From UBA2108 sp963925495 (GTDB lineage: Bacteria; Bacteroidota; Bacteroidia; Flavobacteriales_G; Salibacteraceae): 18,981 bases of DNA. Below are positions 6,850-14,510 of this stretch, one piece after another (position 1 is the first letter of the stretch; every line of letters starts with the position of its first letter). The translations under genes were made by a program, and so were the position numbers. Location: the NCBI GenBank assembly GCA_963925495.1, contig CAWUST010000047.1:1-18981 (forward strand), given 5' to 3'. Under the pieces are notes generated by a model, which was not told the origin of the DNA, did not search any database, and was given only the letters and a program-made list of their open reading frames with translations.

Positions 6850-8211
6850 ATGGCAAAAGTAAAATCAGTATTCTTTTGTCAAAATTGCGGATTTGAATCG
6901 CCAAAATGGATGGGGAAGTGTACTTCTTGTAATGAGTGGAACACTTTTGTAGAAGAAAAAGTGGTGCAGAAGAACTCGGGTAAAACTCAAGTTTTTACTG
7001 AAGAAAAATCGTTGCCAATAAATATTAACACAATAGAATCTGGAGATATTCCTCGACTTAAAAGTAACATTGGTGAGTTTAATAGAGTTTTAGGAGGTGG
7101 TTTCGTTCCTGGGTCCGTAATACTTTTGGGTGGAGAACCGGGAATAGGGAAATCTACTTTGAGCCTGCAACTGTGTCTTGAATTATCAAATAGAAAGGTT
7201 GTTTATGTTTCGGGAGAAGAAAGTGCTTTACAGATTAAAATGCGGTCTGATAGACTGAAAGGAAAAAATGATAATTGTATAATTTATACCGAAACAGATT
7301 TAGGTAAAATAATTAGCCAATTACATAAACTAGAGCCAGAACTAGTTATAATAGACAGTATTCAAACCCTAAACAATCCAATTATTGAAAGTACCCCTGG
7401 AAGTATTTCACAAATAAGGGAGTGTACCGGTGAACTTTTGCGATTTGCTAAAACGATGAATACTCCTGTAGTTCTGATTGGTCATATTACCAAAGATGGA
7501 GCCATTGCTGGCCCTAAAGTATTGGAGCACATGGTTGATTGTGTTTTGCAGTTTGAGGGAGATAGAAACCACGTATTTAGAATTTTACGATCAACTAAAA
7601 ATAGATTTGGGTCGACAAATGAACTAGGTATTTTCGAAATGAAAATGACGGGACTTGAAGAGGTGTCAAACCCTTCAGACGTATTAATAACTAACAGAAA
7701 TCAAGAACTAAGTGGAGTGGCAATTGCCGCATCCATGGAAGGCTTACGTCCAATGTTAATAGAAACTCAGGCATTGGTTAGTTCAGCAGTTTACGGCACC
7801 CCGCAGCGCTCCTCAACTGGCTTTAATTTGAGAAGGTTGTCCATGCTTTTGGCCGTATTAGAAAAAAGATGTGGTTTTAAATTAGGAATGAAGGATGTGT
7901 TCTTGAATATGGCTGGGGGAATTAAAGTTGATGACCCAGCTATTGACTTAGCAGTGGTTTGTTCTATACTTTCTTCTAGTGAAGATATTCCTGTTGACCC
8001 GAATTGTTGTTTTGCTGCTGAAGTTGGACTTTCGGGTGAATTAAGGCCTGTTACAAGATTAGATCAAAGAATTTCAGAAGCTGAAAAACTAGGCTTTGAG
8101 AAAATATTTATATCGGAATTTGCAATGAAAGGAATTTCAGCTCAAAACTTCGATATTGAAATTGTAGCGGCCTCTAAAATTGAAGAGATTTTTTCTCATT
8201 TGTTTGCCTAA
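6850..8211 (+). CDS. radA: DNA repair protein RadA (Sms), branch-migration ATPase
   Basis: RecA-related ATPase that promotes branch migration and processing of recombination intermediates; cytoplasmic. The 453-residue product is full length for the family. It has an N-terminal C4 zinc finger (Cys10, 13, 24, 27 in FCQNCGFESPKWMGKCTSC), a Walker A GGEPGIGKST (94-103), Walker B LVIIDSIQT (165-173), the RadA-specific KNRFG motif (250-254), and a C-terminal Lon-protease-like domain from roughly residue 285 on, including a FNLRRLSMLLAVLEKR stretch and a C-terminal AAEVGLSGELRPV. ATG at 6850 follows the previous stop by 5 bases. Its TAA shares one base with the ATG of the Nudix gene (TAATG), so the two are probably coupled. 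Confidence 0.97.
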   Translation: MAKVKSVFFCQNCGFESPKWMGKCTSCNEWNTFVEEKVVQKNSGKTQVFTEEKSLPININTIESGDIPRLKSNIGEFNRVLGGGFVPGSVILLGGEPGIGKSTLSLQLCLELSNRKVVYVSGEESALQIKMRSDRLKGKNDNCIIYTETDLGKIISQLHKLEPELVIIDSIQTLNNPIIESTPGSISQIRECTGELLRFAKTMNTPVVLIGHITKDGAIAGPKVLEHMVDCVLQFEGDRNHVFRILRSTKNRFGSTNELGIFEMKMTGLEEVSNPSDVLITNRNQELSGVAIAASMEGLRPMLIETQALVSSAVYGTPQRSSTGFNLRRLSMLLAVLEKRCGFKLGMKDVFLNMAGGIKVDDPAIDLAVVCSILSSSEDIPVDPNCCFAAEVGLSGELRPVTRLDQRISEAEKLGFEKIFISEFAMKGISAQNFDIEIVAASKIEEIFSHLFA

Positions 8212-8852
8212 TGGAATTTGTAGAATTTGCTGAGAATATAAGGCTTGAGTTTAAAAAAGAATTGCCAGGAGAGAGAGCTCAAATGCTAATGTCTCCCTTA
8301 AGCCGCGCCACACAAAAACAAGCAATTAAATTAATTCCGAATCCCACTCCGAGCGCTATACTCATTTTATTTTACCCAATAAACAATATTCCCCATACCA
8401 TATTAATGGTGCGTAATTCCTATGATGGTCATCATTCTGGCCAAGTCAGCTTTCCGGGTGGTAAAGTAGAAGACTCGGATAAAAATTTAACTCACACTGC
8501 CTTAAGAGAATTCGAGGAAGAAATGGGAGTCGACACCAAAAAAGTAGAAATATTGGGGGAGCTTAGCTCATTAATAATTCCTCCTTCGGGGTTTCGTGTT
8601 TCTCCATTTGTAGGAATGTTACATGAAACGATATATCCTAAACCGGATAAAACAGAAGTTGCCGAAACAATTGAATCGAGTTTGAAATACCTGTTCGACT
8701 CCAATAATAAGAGTTTGCAAACCGTGCAATCTTCAGCAAAGAATATAAAATTAAAGGCTCCTGCATACATAATTAATGGAAATGTAATCTGGGGAGCTAC
8801 TGCCATGATTCTTAGTGAACTTGAATCTGTATGTAAAAGATTTGATTTTTGA
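8211..8852 (+). CDS. Nudix hydrolase, NudL-like (probable coenzyme A pyrophosphatase)
   Basis: A 213-residue Nudix protein. The UPF0035/NudL signature LMVRNSYDGHHSGQVSFPGG (65-84) runs directly into a Nudix box, GGKVEDSDKNLTHTALRE (83-100) then FEEEMGV (101-107), with the metal-binding REFEEE core intact. As in E. coli NudL, the first acidic position after GX5 is Asp rather than Glu and the spacing is one residue longer than the textbook box. The family cleaves CoA and its derivatives to phosphopantetheine and adenosine 3',5'-bisphosphate. This fits loosely with the pantothenate genes upstream, but substrate is inferred from family resemblance. It starts within the stop codon of radA (one-base overlap) and ends the plus-strand run; no hairpin terminator follows. 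Confidence 0.88.
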   Translation: MEFVEFAENIRLEFKKELPGERAQMLMSPLSRATQKQAIKLIPNPTPSAILILFYPINNIPHTILMVRNSYDGHHSGQVSFPGGKVEDSDKNLTHTALREFEEEMGVDTKKVEILGELSSLIIPPSGFRVSPFVGMLHETIYPKPDKTEVAETIESSLKYLFDSNNKSLQTVQSSAKNIKLKAPAYIINGNVIWGATAMILSELESVCKRFDF

Positions 8853-8862
8853 TAGCATTTCC

Positions 8863-8894
8863 TTGAACAGAAGCTAAGATTAGTTTTAAACTTG
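8863..8894 (+). promoter_or_regulatory. Promoter for glyS (TTG, 21-base spacer, TAAACTTG)
   Basis: TTG at 8863-8865 and TAAACTTG at 8887-8894 are separated by 21 bases, close to the Bacteroidota -33/-7 arrangement (TTG, about 19 bases, TAnnTTTG). The -7 box has one mismatch. Transcription would start near 8900 and give a leader of about 16 bases. This is the only site in the window where I see both elements at a normal spacing. Confidence 0.5.
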
Positions 8895-8916
8895 CAGCCT
8901 AAATTAATTATCGATA

Positions 8917-10455
8917 ATGGCTGCAAAAGAAGATTCCCTTAAAAAAGTTGTTTCTCACGCAAAAGAATACGGATACGTGTTTCCGTCTAGTGAAATTTAT
9001 GATGGGTTGAGTGCTACCTATGACTATGGTCAGTATGGTGTAGAGCTTAAGAAAAATATTCGGGAATATTGGTGGAAATCTATGGTACATGCCCACGAAA
9101 ATATTGTAGGGCTAGATGCTTCCATATTTATGCACCCTGCCGTTTGGAAAGCATCTGGGCATGTGGATGCATTTAATGATCCATTGATTGATAATAAAGA
9201 TTCTAAAAAAAGATACCGTGCAGATGTTCTTCTTGAAGATCACATGGAGAAAATTAGAATCCAAAAGATTGAAAAAGAGATTAAAAAAGCTGCTAAAAGA
9301 TTTGGTGATTCATTTGATGCTGAGATGTTTCGAAAAACCAATCCTAGAGTTTTATCTTATCAAGAAAAAATTAATGATATAGAAAATAAAATGCGTAAAG
9401 CTTTAGATGATAATAATCTAGAAGATTTACGTGATTTAATAATTGACTTAGGAATTGTATGTCCTGTAAGTGGTTCTAAAAACTGGACAGATGTTCGGCA
9501 ATTTAATCTCATGTTTATTACAGAAATGGGATCTACTGCTGAAGATGCCAATGAGATTTATTTAAGACCTGAAACTTGTCAAGGAATTTTTGTCAATTTT
9601 TTAAATGTTCAGAAAACCGGTAGAATGAAAATTCCTTTTGGAATTGCTCAAACAGGAAAGGCTTTTAGAAATGAGATAATTGCTCGTCAGTTTATTTTTA
9701 GAATGCGCGAATTTGAGCAAATGGAAATGCAGTTTTTTGTGAAACCAGGGACTGAAATGAAATGGTATGAGTACTGGAAAGAAGCTAGATTAAACTGGCA
9801 TTATAAAATAGGAATTGACCCAGAAAACTATAGAATTCATGATCACATTAAATTGGCTCATTATGCGAACGCAGCGTGTGATATAGAATTTGATTTTCCA
9901 ATGGGTTTTAAAGAACTAGAAGGAATTCATTCTAGAACTGATTTTGATTTAAAAAGTCATGAATTAGCTTCGGGTAAAAAATTACAGTATTTTGACCCTG
10001 AGGAGAATAAGAACTATACACCTTATGTAATTGAAACTTCGATTGGATTAGATCGAATGTTCTTGGCGGTATTGTCCAATGCTTTGGAAGATGAAAAATT
10101 GGAAGATGGGTCTGAAAGAACTGTATTAAAGATTCATCCAGCTTTAGCTCCAGTTAAATGTGCAGTATTACCTCTTCTGAAAAAAGACGGTCTTCCAGAT
10201 AAAGCTCGTGAGATATTTTCTGATTTGAAATTAGATTTTAATATGCAGTACGATGAAAAGGATGCTATAGGAAAACGTTATCGAAGACAAGATGCAATTG
10301 GAACTCCATTTGCTGTAACTGTTGATCATCAAACTTTGGAGGATAATACAGTAACGCTAAGAGATCGTGATACAATGAAACAGGAGCGTATTGATGTGTC
10401 TACCTTAAGAAGTGTATTGTCAGAAAAAACTTCTCTGAGGAATTTGATGAATTAG
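8917..10455 (+). CDS. glyS: Glycyl-tRNA synthetase, single-chain (alpha2) type
   Basis: Charges tRNA-Gly with glycine. This is the eukaryote/archaea-like single-chain class II enzyme, not the two-subunit GlyQ/GlyS form; in GlyRS nomenclature it is sometimes called glyQS. Of its 512 residues the N-terminus SHAKEYGYVFPSSEIYDGL (13-31) is typical. LRPET (216-220) and the motif 2 segment FRNEI...RQFIFRMREFEQME (250-270) follow, with motif 3 around IGLDRMFLAV (376-385) and an HGTP anticodon-binding domain from about residue 405. Residues 110-180 form a charged, Lys/Glu-rich helical insertion usual for this class. ATG 8917 is supported by the promoter just upstream. Its stop lies 4 bases from the murF stop on the other strand, with no terminator hairpin between. 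Confidence 0.97.
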   Translation: MAAKEDSLKKVVSHAKEYGYVFPSSEIYDGLSATYDYGQYGVELKKNIREYWWKSMVHAHENIVGLDASIFMHPAVWKASGHVDAFNDPLIDNKDSKKRYRADVLLEDHMEKIRIQKIEKEIKKAAKRFGDSFDAEMFRKTNPRVLSYQEKINDIENKMRKALDDNNLEDLRDLIIDLGIVCPVSGSKNWTDVRQFNLMFITEMGSTAEDANEIYLRPETCQGIFVNFLNVQKTGRMKIPFGIAQTGKAFRNEIIARQFIFRMREFEQMEMQFFVKPGTEMKWYEYWKEARLNWHYKIGIDPENYRIHDHIKLAHYANAACDIEFDFPMGFKELEGIHSRTDFDLKSHELASGKKLQYFDPEENKNYTPYVIETSIGLDRMFLAVLSNALEDEKLEDGSERTVLKIHPALAPVKCAVLPLLKKDGLPDKAREIFSDLKLDFNMQYDEKDAIGKRYRRQDAIGTPFAVTVDHQTLEDNTVTLRDRDTMKQERIDVSTLRSVLSEKTSLRNLMN

Positions 10456-10459
10456 AATA

Positions 10460-11731
10460 TTACAGAATATCTAACACTTCTTCTAATCGAATTCCTCTAG
10501 ATCCTTTTATCAGAATTTGACAGGACGGAAGTTTACTTTTCTCGAATAACTCTATTAAATTATTTCGGTGCTCTACCACAGTAAATTTATCAGGATAGTT
10601 AGTTTTAAAATACTCATTACCAACTAGATAAACTGTAAGGTCTAATTCTTTTAAGGTATCTACAATGGATTGATGCTCTTTAATACTCTCATCTCCTAAT
10701 TCTAACATGTCACCAAGAATGACAACACGAGATTTTAGTAAATTTTGTTTGTTAAAGCTTTCAATAGCCAATTCTACTGAAGAAGGATTAGCATTGTATG
10801 CGTCTAAGAAAATTTTGTGGCCGCTTTTTTCCAAAAACTGAGATCGATTGTTTTCGGGTATATATTCGCTAATGGCCTCATGGATTTGAATAGGGTCAAC
10901 TTTAAAGTAATTACCAATACAAACAGCCATTTCAATGTTTTTGATGTTGTAATCGCCAATTAAATTGGTTGTTATTTTGCTTTCTCCATAATTGTATTGA
11001 ACAAAAGGGTCAGAAGGAATGGGGTCGACATATGAAAAGGAAGATGGTGTTCCAAATTCAACTCTGTTTTTAATCTCTACCGCCATTTCCATCACATCTT
11101 CTTCGAATTTTGGAAGAAATACGTTCCCATTTGTTTGGGCCAAATAGTCAAATAATTCTTTTTTAGCCAATTTGTTATTTTCAAAAGAACCAAATCCTTC
11201 AATATGGTCTTTCCCTACATTGGTAATTAAGCCATATTTAGGATCTCCAATTTCACAAAGTTGTTTGATTTCTCCAGGGTGATTATCTCCCATTTCTAAA
11301 ACTAAGAACTCACAATTTTGAGGCATACTTAGTATGGTTAAAGGCAGCCCAATATGATTGTTAAAGTTCCCAGGAGTACTATGTACATTGTATTTTTTGG
11401 AAAGCACTAAATGAATAAGCTCTTTAGCGGTTGTTTTTCCATTTGATCCAGTTATTCCTAATACTGGTATTTCGAATTCGTTTCTATAATCATGGGCCAA
11501 TTGTTGAAGTGACTCTAGTGCATTATCAACTAAAAGAATGTTTGGGTTTGTTGCAAATTTTGCTTCGTCAACAATAGCGAAAGAGGCCCCTTTTCTCAAG
11601 GATTCTTCTGCATATTTATTACCATTGAAATTCTCTCCTTTCAATGCAATAAAAAGACTATTCTCTTTTATGTTTCTACTGTCAGTACTTACAATAAAAT
11701 TACATTTTTTGAATACTTCTAATAAACTCAT
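10460..11731 (-). CDS. murF: UDP-N-acetylmuramoyl-tripeptide--D-alanyl-D-alanine ligase
   Basis: Adds D-Ala-D-Ala to UDP-MurNAc-tripeptide, the last cytoplasmic step of the peptidoglycan precursor. The 423-residue product carries the Mur ligase ATP loop GITGSNGKTTAKE (92-104), TPGNFNNHIGLPLTIL (119-134), ITNVGKDHIEGFGS (169-182), LDAYNANPSS (309-318), ILGDMLELG (338-346) and KGSRG (409-413), in the usual order. Length is slightly below the E. coli enzyme. I start at ATG 11731 (MSLLEVFKK). Upstream in-frame ATG 11743 and GTG 11755 fall inside the T-tract and stem of a terminator, and would add only MAFLMPFF-type residues. No separate promoter is evident in the 70-base gap behind gldJ, so expression may depend on read-through or on a promoter inside gldJ. 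Confidence 0.96.
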   Translation of the reverse strand: MSLLEVFKKCNFIVSTDSRNIKENSLFIALKGENFNGNKYAEESLRKGASFAIVDEAKFATNPNILLVDNALESLQQLAHDYRNEFEIPVLGITGSNGKTTAKELIHLVLSKKYNVHSTPGNFNNHIGLPLTILSMPQNCEFLVLEMGDNHPGEIKQLCEIGDPKYGLITNVGKDHIEGFGSFENNKLAKKELFDYLAQTNGNVFLPKFEEDVMEMAVEIKNRVEFGTPSSFSYVDPIPSDPFVQYNYGESKITTNLIGDYNIKNIEMAVCIGNYFKVDPIQIHEAISEYIPENNRSQFLEKSGHKIFLDAYNANPSSVELAIESFNKQNLLKSRVVILGDMLELGDESIKEHQSIVDTLKELDLTVYLVGNEYFKTNYPDKFTVVEHRNNLIELFEKSKLPSCQILIKGSRGIRLEEVLDIL

Positions 11732-11744
11732 AAAAAAAGGCATT

Positions 11745-11770
11745 AAAAAAGCCACTCGTAAAAGAGTGGC
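11745..11770 (-). terminator. Intrinsic terminator after gldJ
   Basis: On the minus strand GCCACTC, a 6-base loop TTTTAC, and GAGTGGC form a perfect 7-bp stem directly followed by six T residues, a standard rho-independent terminator. It lies 31 bases past the gldJ stop (11802) and ends about 13 bases before the murF ATG. On the plus strand the same hairpin is followed by TTCTATT, a much weaker tail, so it works mainly for gldJ. Confidence 0.85.
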
Positions 11771-11801
11771 TTCTATTCAATATTAATTATGAAACATAAT
11801 T

Positions 11802-13289
11802 TTATTTTCCACCAAGACCTACAGGACTTCCAACTCTGTCCATCGCACATCTAAAGCCAATATAACTTGTTCTTTGTTCTTCTTCTAAAAACCTTCTACT
11901 TCCAGGGTTCATATAATATGCTCTATCTCTCCAGCTACCACCTTTGTAAACTCGAGTATTGTCATCAACTAATGATTTTCCAGAGTATTCATACATGTAA
12001 GTAGTTTCAGTTTTTTTCTCATCTTCATTTTCAAAACCTTTTTCCCAGTGAGCTTTATCAATATGAGATTGGTAATCCCCATCAAGGTGATTTATATTAT
12101 CAGCACGTTGGTAGTTTCTTCTATCAATGTTTTCTTCATCTGTTACGTTTTCGTATTGAAGATGACCTAAAGAATCTTTTTCTTCAACGTATCCTTCTTC
12201 ATCTACTTTTAGTTTTTTGTAAACGTTTCCTCTAAATGCATTCAGGTCACTGTTATCTTCTGAGTTCAAAGGACGGTAAACATCCATAACCCATTCACTC
12301 ACATTGCCAGCCATGTTGTATAGGCCATAATCATTAGGCCAGTAGGCATAAACCGGAGCAGTAATACTCGCATTGTCATTCAGTTTTCCTGCAACTCCCA
12401 TATAATCACCTCTACCTCTTTTAAAGTTAGCCATCATAGAACCAATATATTTTTCTTCTGGGTTTCTAACAGCATGTCCGTTCCATGGCCAAAGACGTCT
12501 TTCAATTACACGTTCACCCAACGAGTTTCCTATTAAACCATAGGCAGCATACTCCCATTCAGCTTCAGTAGGAAGTCTGTATTTTGGTAGTAAAATGCCA
12601 TCTTCCATTTGGACTCTTCTATACCCTGTTCCATTCGGACTAAAATCTGGTAACCCTTCAATGTTTTTCCCACTTTCGTATTGTCCAGCAAGGTAAGCAT
12701 CCGTATTAAAGTTGTCTTCACCAGTTTGATCAGTATAATGTTCAAGAATACCTTCACGAATCATTATGTGTTCGTTTACACGATCTGTTCTCCAAAGGCA
12801 ATAATCGTTGGCTTGTAACCAAGTAATACCAACAACTGGGTAATCACGATAAGCAGGATGTCTTAAATAGTAATCAACAAAAGGTTCGTTGTATGCTAGT
12901 TTCTCTCTCCAAACCAAAGTGTCCGGTTTGGCTTTTGCAACAACTTCAGGGTAATCCAATCCATAAACACGATTTAACCAATACAGGTATTCTAACCAGT
13001 CGTAGTTTTTAACTTCTGTTTCATCCATATAAAAAGAGGAAACCGTCATTCTACGAGGGTAGTTTTGCCAATCGTACATTACGTCTTGTTCATTTCTACC
13101 CATGGTAAAAGTTCCGCCTTCAATTAAAACCAGGTTAGGGCCTGTTTCTTGTTCTTCAAAAGGCATTTTTTGAAAGCCTCCATTTTCTTGATCATTATAG
13201 TTCCAACCTGTAGTAGAAGATTGTTCTTTACCACAAGAGTAAAGTGCGAAAATGATTGCAATCAATATGCTGTATTTCAGTGTTTTCAT
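11802..13289 (-). CDS. gldJ: Gliding motility / T9SS lipoprotein GldJ (FGE-sulfatase fold)
   Basis: A 495-residue lipoprotein needed in related bacteria for gliding motility and type IX secretion. The signal peptide MKTLKYSILIAIIFALYSC puts the likely lipidated Cys at 19. The rest is a formylglycine-generating-enzyme (SUMF1) fold: IEGGTFTMGR (56-65), VVGITWLQANDYCLW (152-166), RLPTEAEWEYAAYG (238-251), MAGNVSEWVMDVY (326-338), KGGSW (449-453) and IGFRCAMD (477-484). A highly charged insertion of about 110 residues separates NVSEW from GGSW, where simple FGEs have about 20. The two catalytic cysteines of true FGEs align with Ala457 and Pro462 by my manual alignment, so it is probably structural. 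The close relative GldK is the alternative; the N-terminal FQKMPFEEQETGPNLV (39-54) and the neighbours porU/porV and murF favour GldJ. It has its own -7 box upstream and a terminator downstream. Confidence 0.9.
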   Translation of the reverse strand: MKTLKYSILIAIIFALYSCGKEQSSTTGWNYNDQENGGFQKMPFEEQETGPNLVLIEGGTFTMGRNEQDVMYDWQNYPRRMTVSSFYMDETEVKNYDWLEYLYWLNRVYGLDYPEVVAKAKPDTLVWREKLAYNEPFVDYYLRHPAYRDYPVVGITWLQANDYCLWRTDRVNEHIMIREGILEHYTDQTGEDNFNTDAYLAGQYESGKNIEGLPDFSPNGTGYRRVQMEDGILLPKYRLPTEAEWEYAAYGLIGNSLGERVIERRLWPWNGHAVRNPEEKYIGSMMANFKRGRGDYMGVAGKLNDNASITAPVYAYWPNDYGLYNMAGNVSEWVMDVYRPLNSEDNSDLNAFRGNVYKKLKVDEEGYVEEKDSLGHLQYENVTDEENIDRRNYQRADNINHLDGDYQSHIDKAHWEKGFENEDEKKTETTYMYEYSGKSLVDDNTRVYKGGSWRDRAYYMNPGSRRFLEEEQRTSYIGFRCAMDRVGSPVGLGGK

Positions 13290-13317
13290 AGTTATGTTTT
13301 GAACATTAACGAAAAAT

Positions 13318-13325
13318 CAAATATA
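13318..13325 (-). promoter_or_regulatory. -7 promoter box for gldJ
   Basis: Reads TATATTTG on the minus strand, a full match to TAnnTTTG, with transcription expected near 13313 and a leader of about 23 bases to the ATG at 13289. No TTG is found at the usual -33 distance. It would let gldJ be expressed separately from the PorP/SprF gene, whose stop is at 13341. Confidence 0.5.
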
Positions 13326-13340
13326 ATATTATTTAAATAA

Positions 13341-14345
13341 TTAAAATTCGGGGCAACTTAGAGCACGAAATTGCTTCTTTTTTGGTTTGCAATTGAAAAT
13401 TAATGCAAGTGAAACTTCGTGAGAGCCACCAGATTTATTGGTTAATTTTGAGACTGTAATATCGTAGCTGTATCCAAAGCGAACGTGATCCGTTTTCATT
13501 CCAATTAAAACTGCAAATGCATCTTTACCTCTATACCAAAGTCCACCTACTATCGGTCCTTTATACCCGTACAGACCTATAAATAATTGATTTGCAGTTG
13601 GTGTGAGTGAAAATGCCTTTCCTTGAGACTGATACATTATGTTAGGAGAAATTGCACCGTCTTCTGGGTGCCTTTTGTTAATTGGAATAACAAAACCAAG
13701 ATGTCCAGTGAATTTTCTTGGTAATACCGTTTCATCTGCTAATAAAAAATCTTCTTGAGGTTCAGTAAGATGGTCTACAGCAAAACCGCCGTAAAAATAT
13801 TTAGTATAGGCTAAAAATCCAGCTCCAAAATCTACGTTTTGTACTGATTGTTTAGGTTCAGTTTCTCCAGTATTATAAACAAAGCCATATCTTTCATCAA
13901 TCATATCTCCAAAAGTTAACTGACTCCAGTCAATACTTTTTTGAAAATAAGCTGCACTTAAACCAAAACGCAAAGAAAGCTTTCGGTTTACGTTCAAGTT
14001 ATAAGAATACATTAAAGTGGCACGAGTTGTTTTAAAAACACCATTTGCACCTTCTCGGTCTTGCATGAGTAAAAGACCTAATCCACCTGATAATGCATCA
14101 ACATTTTGATCATAACTAGCCGAATAGGTTACAAAATTCCCATTTCCTTGGTTAAGCCCAGGCCATTGATTCCTGTAATTCATTACAACTCTAGGGCATT
14201 TTTCAACTCCGGTTAGTGCCGGGTTTAAATACAAAGGATTAGCGTAAAACTGAGTGTATATAGGGTCTTGTGCCGTACTTACACTTGCTAGACTTACTAA
14301 GCCAATTATTATATATAGTATCCTTTTCTCCAATCTGTAAGACAT
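13341..14345 (-). CDS. PorP/SprF family type IX secretion system outer-membrane protein
   Basis: A beta-barrel-type outer-membrane protein. After a Sec signal peptide (hydrophobic core YIIIGLVSLASVSTAQ) the mature start DPIYTQFYANPLYLNPALTG is the hallmark of the PorP/SprF family, whose members interact with the PorE/periplasmic part of T9SS or help secrete and anchor specific surface adhesins. The body shows alternating beta-strand patterns (LSLRFGLSAAYFQ, FTGHLGFVIPIN, DHVRFGYSYDITVSKL) and the C-terminus FRALSCPEF is also family-like. I prefer ATG 14345 (MSYRLEKR, 334 residues) over ATG 14360 (adds MDHIN). A weak -7 like TATAATTG at 14369-14376 would put the first ATG almost at the transcript end. 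No SprB-like adhesin is in the window. Bacteroidota carry many paralogues, so which one this is cannot be told here. Confidence 0.9.
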   Translation of the reverse strand: MSYRLEKRILYIIIGLVSLASVSTAQDPIYTQFYANPLYLNPALTGVEKCPRVVMNYRNQWPGLNQGNGNFVTYSASYDQNVDALSGGLGLLLMQDREGANGVFKTTRATLMYSYNLNVNRKLSLRFGLSAAYFQKSIDWSQLTFGDMIDERYGFVYNTGETEPKQSVQNVDFGAGFLAYTKYFYGGFAVDHLTEPQEDFLLADETVLPRKFTGHLGFVIPINKRHPEDGAISPNIMYQSQGKAFSLTPTANQLFIGLYGYKGPIVGGLWYRGKDAFAVLIGMKTDHVRFGYSYDITVSKLTNKSGGSHEVSLALIFNCKPKKKQFRALSCPEF

Positions 14346-14510
14346 ATTTATGTGGTCCATCAGTTAGGCAATTATACGAATATTTTTAATTCTTAGTGTG
14401 TTAAAATAAATTTTTGGTAAAAAAAGATAATAATGCACTAAAACAATAATCTATTTTTAAAGTCGTTCCGTGTGGATTAAATCATTTCGTAAGATTGCAC
14501 TCTAATATAT
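14346..14510. other. Divergent intergenic region between PorP/SprF gene and porU
   Basis: The longest non-coding gap of the window. It is very AT-rich and must hold promoters for both directions, but only imperfect -7 boxes are visible: TATAATTG on the minus strand (14369-14376) and TAAGATTG on the plus strand (14490-14497), each with one mismatch to TAnnTTTG. No hairpin, repeat or convincing operator was found. Confidence 0.4.

Noticed and set aside
8492..8926. Minus-strand open frame of 144 codons across the Nudix gene
   Set aside because: Lies opposite the intact Nudix coding region and the glyS promoter; composition and sequence look like a shadow frame.
13328..13341. Perfect 14-base palindrome ATTATTTAAATAAT beside the gldJ -7 box
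   Set aside because: By a rough estimate a few such palindromes are expected by chance in 19 kb of DNA this AT-rich, so an operator cannot be claimed from it.
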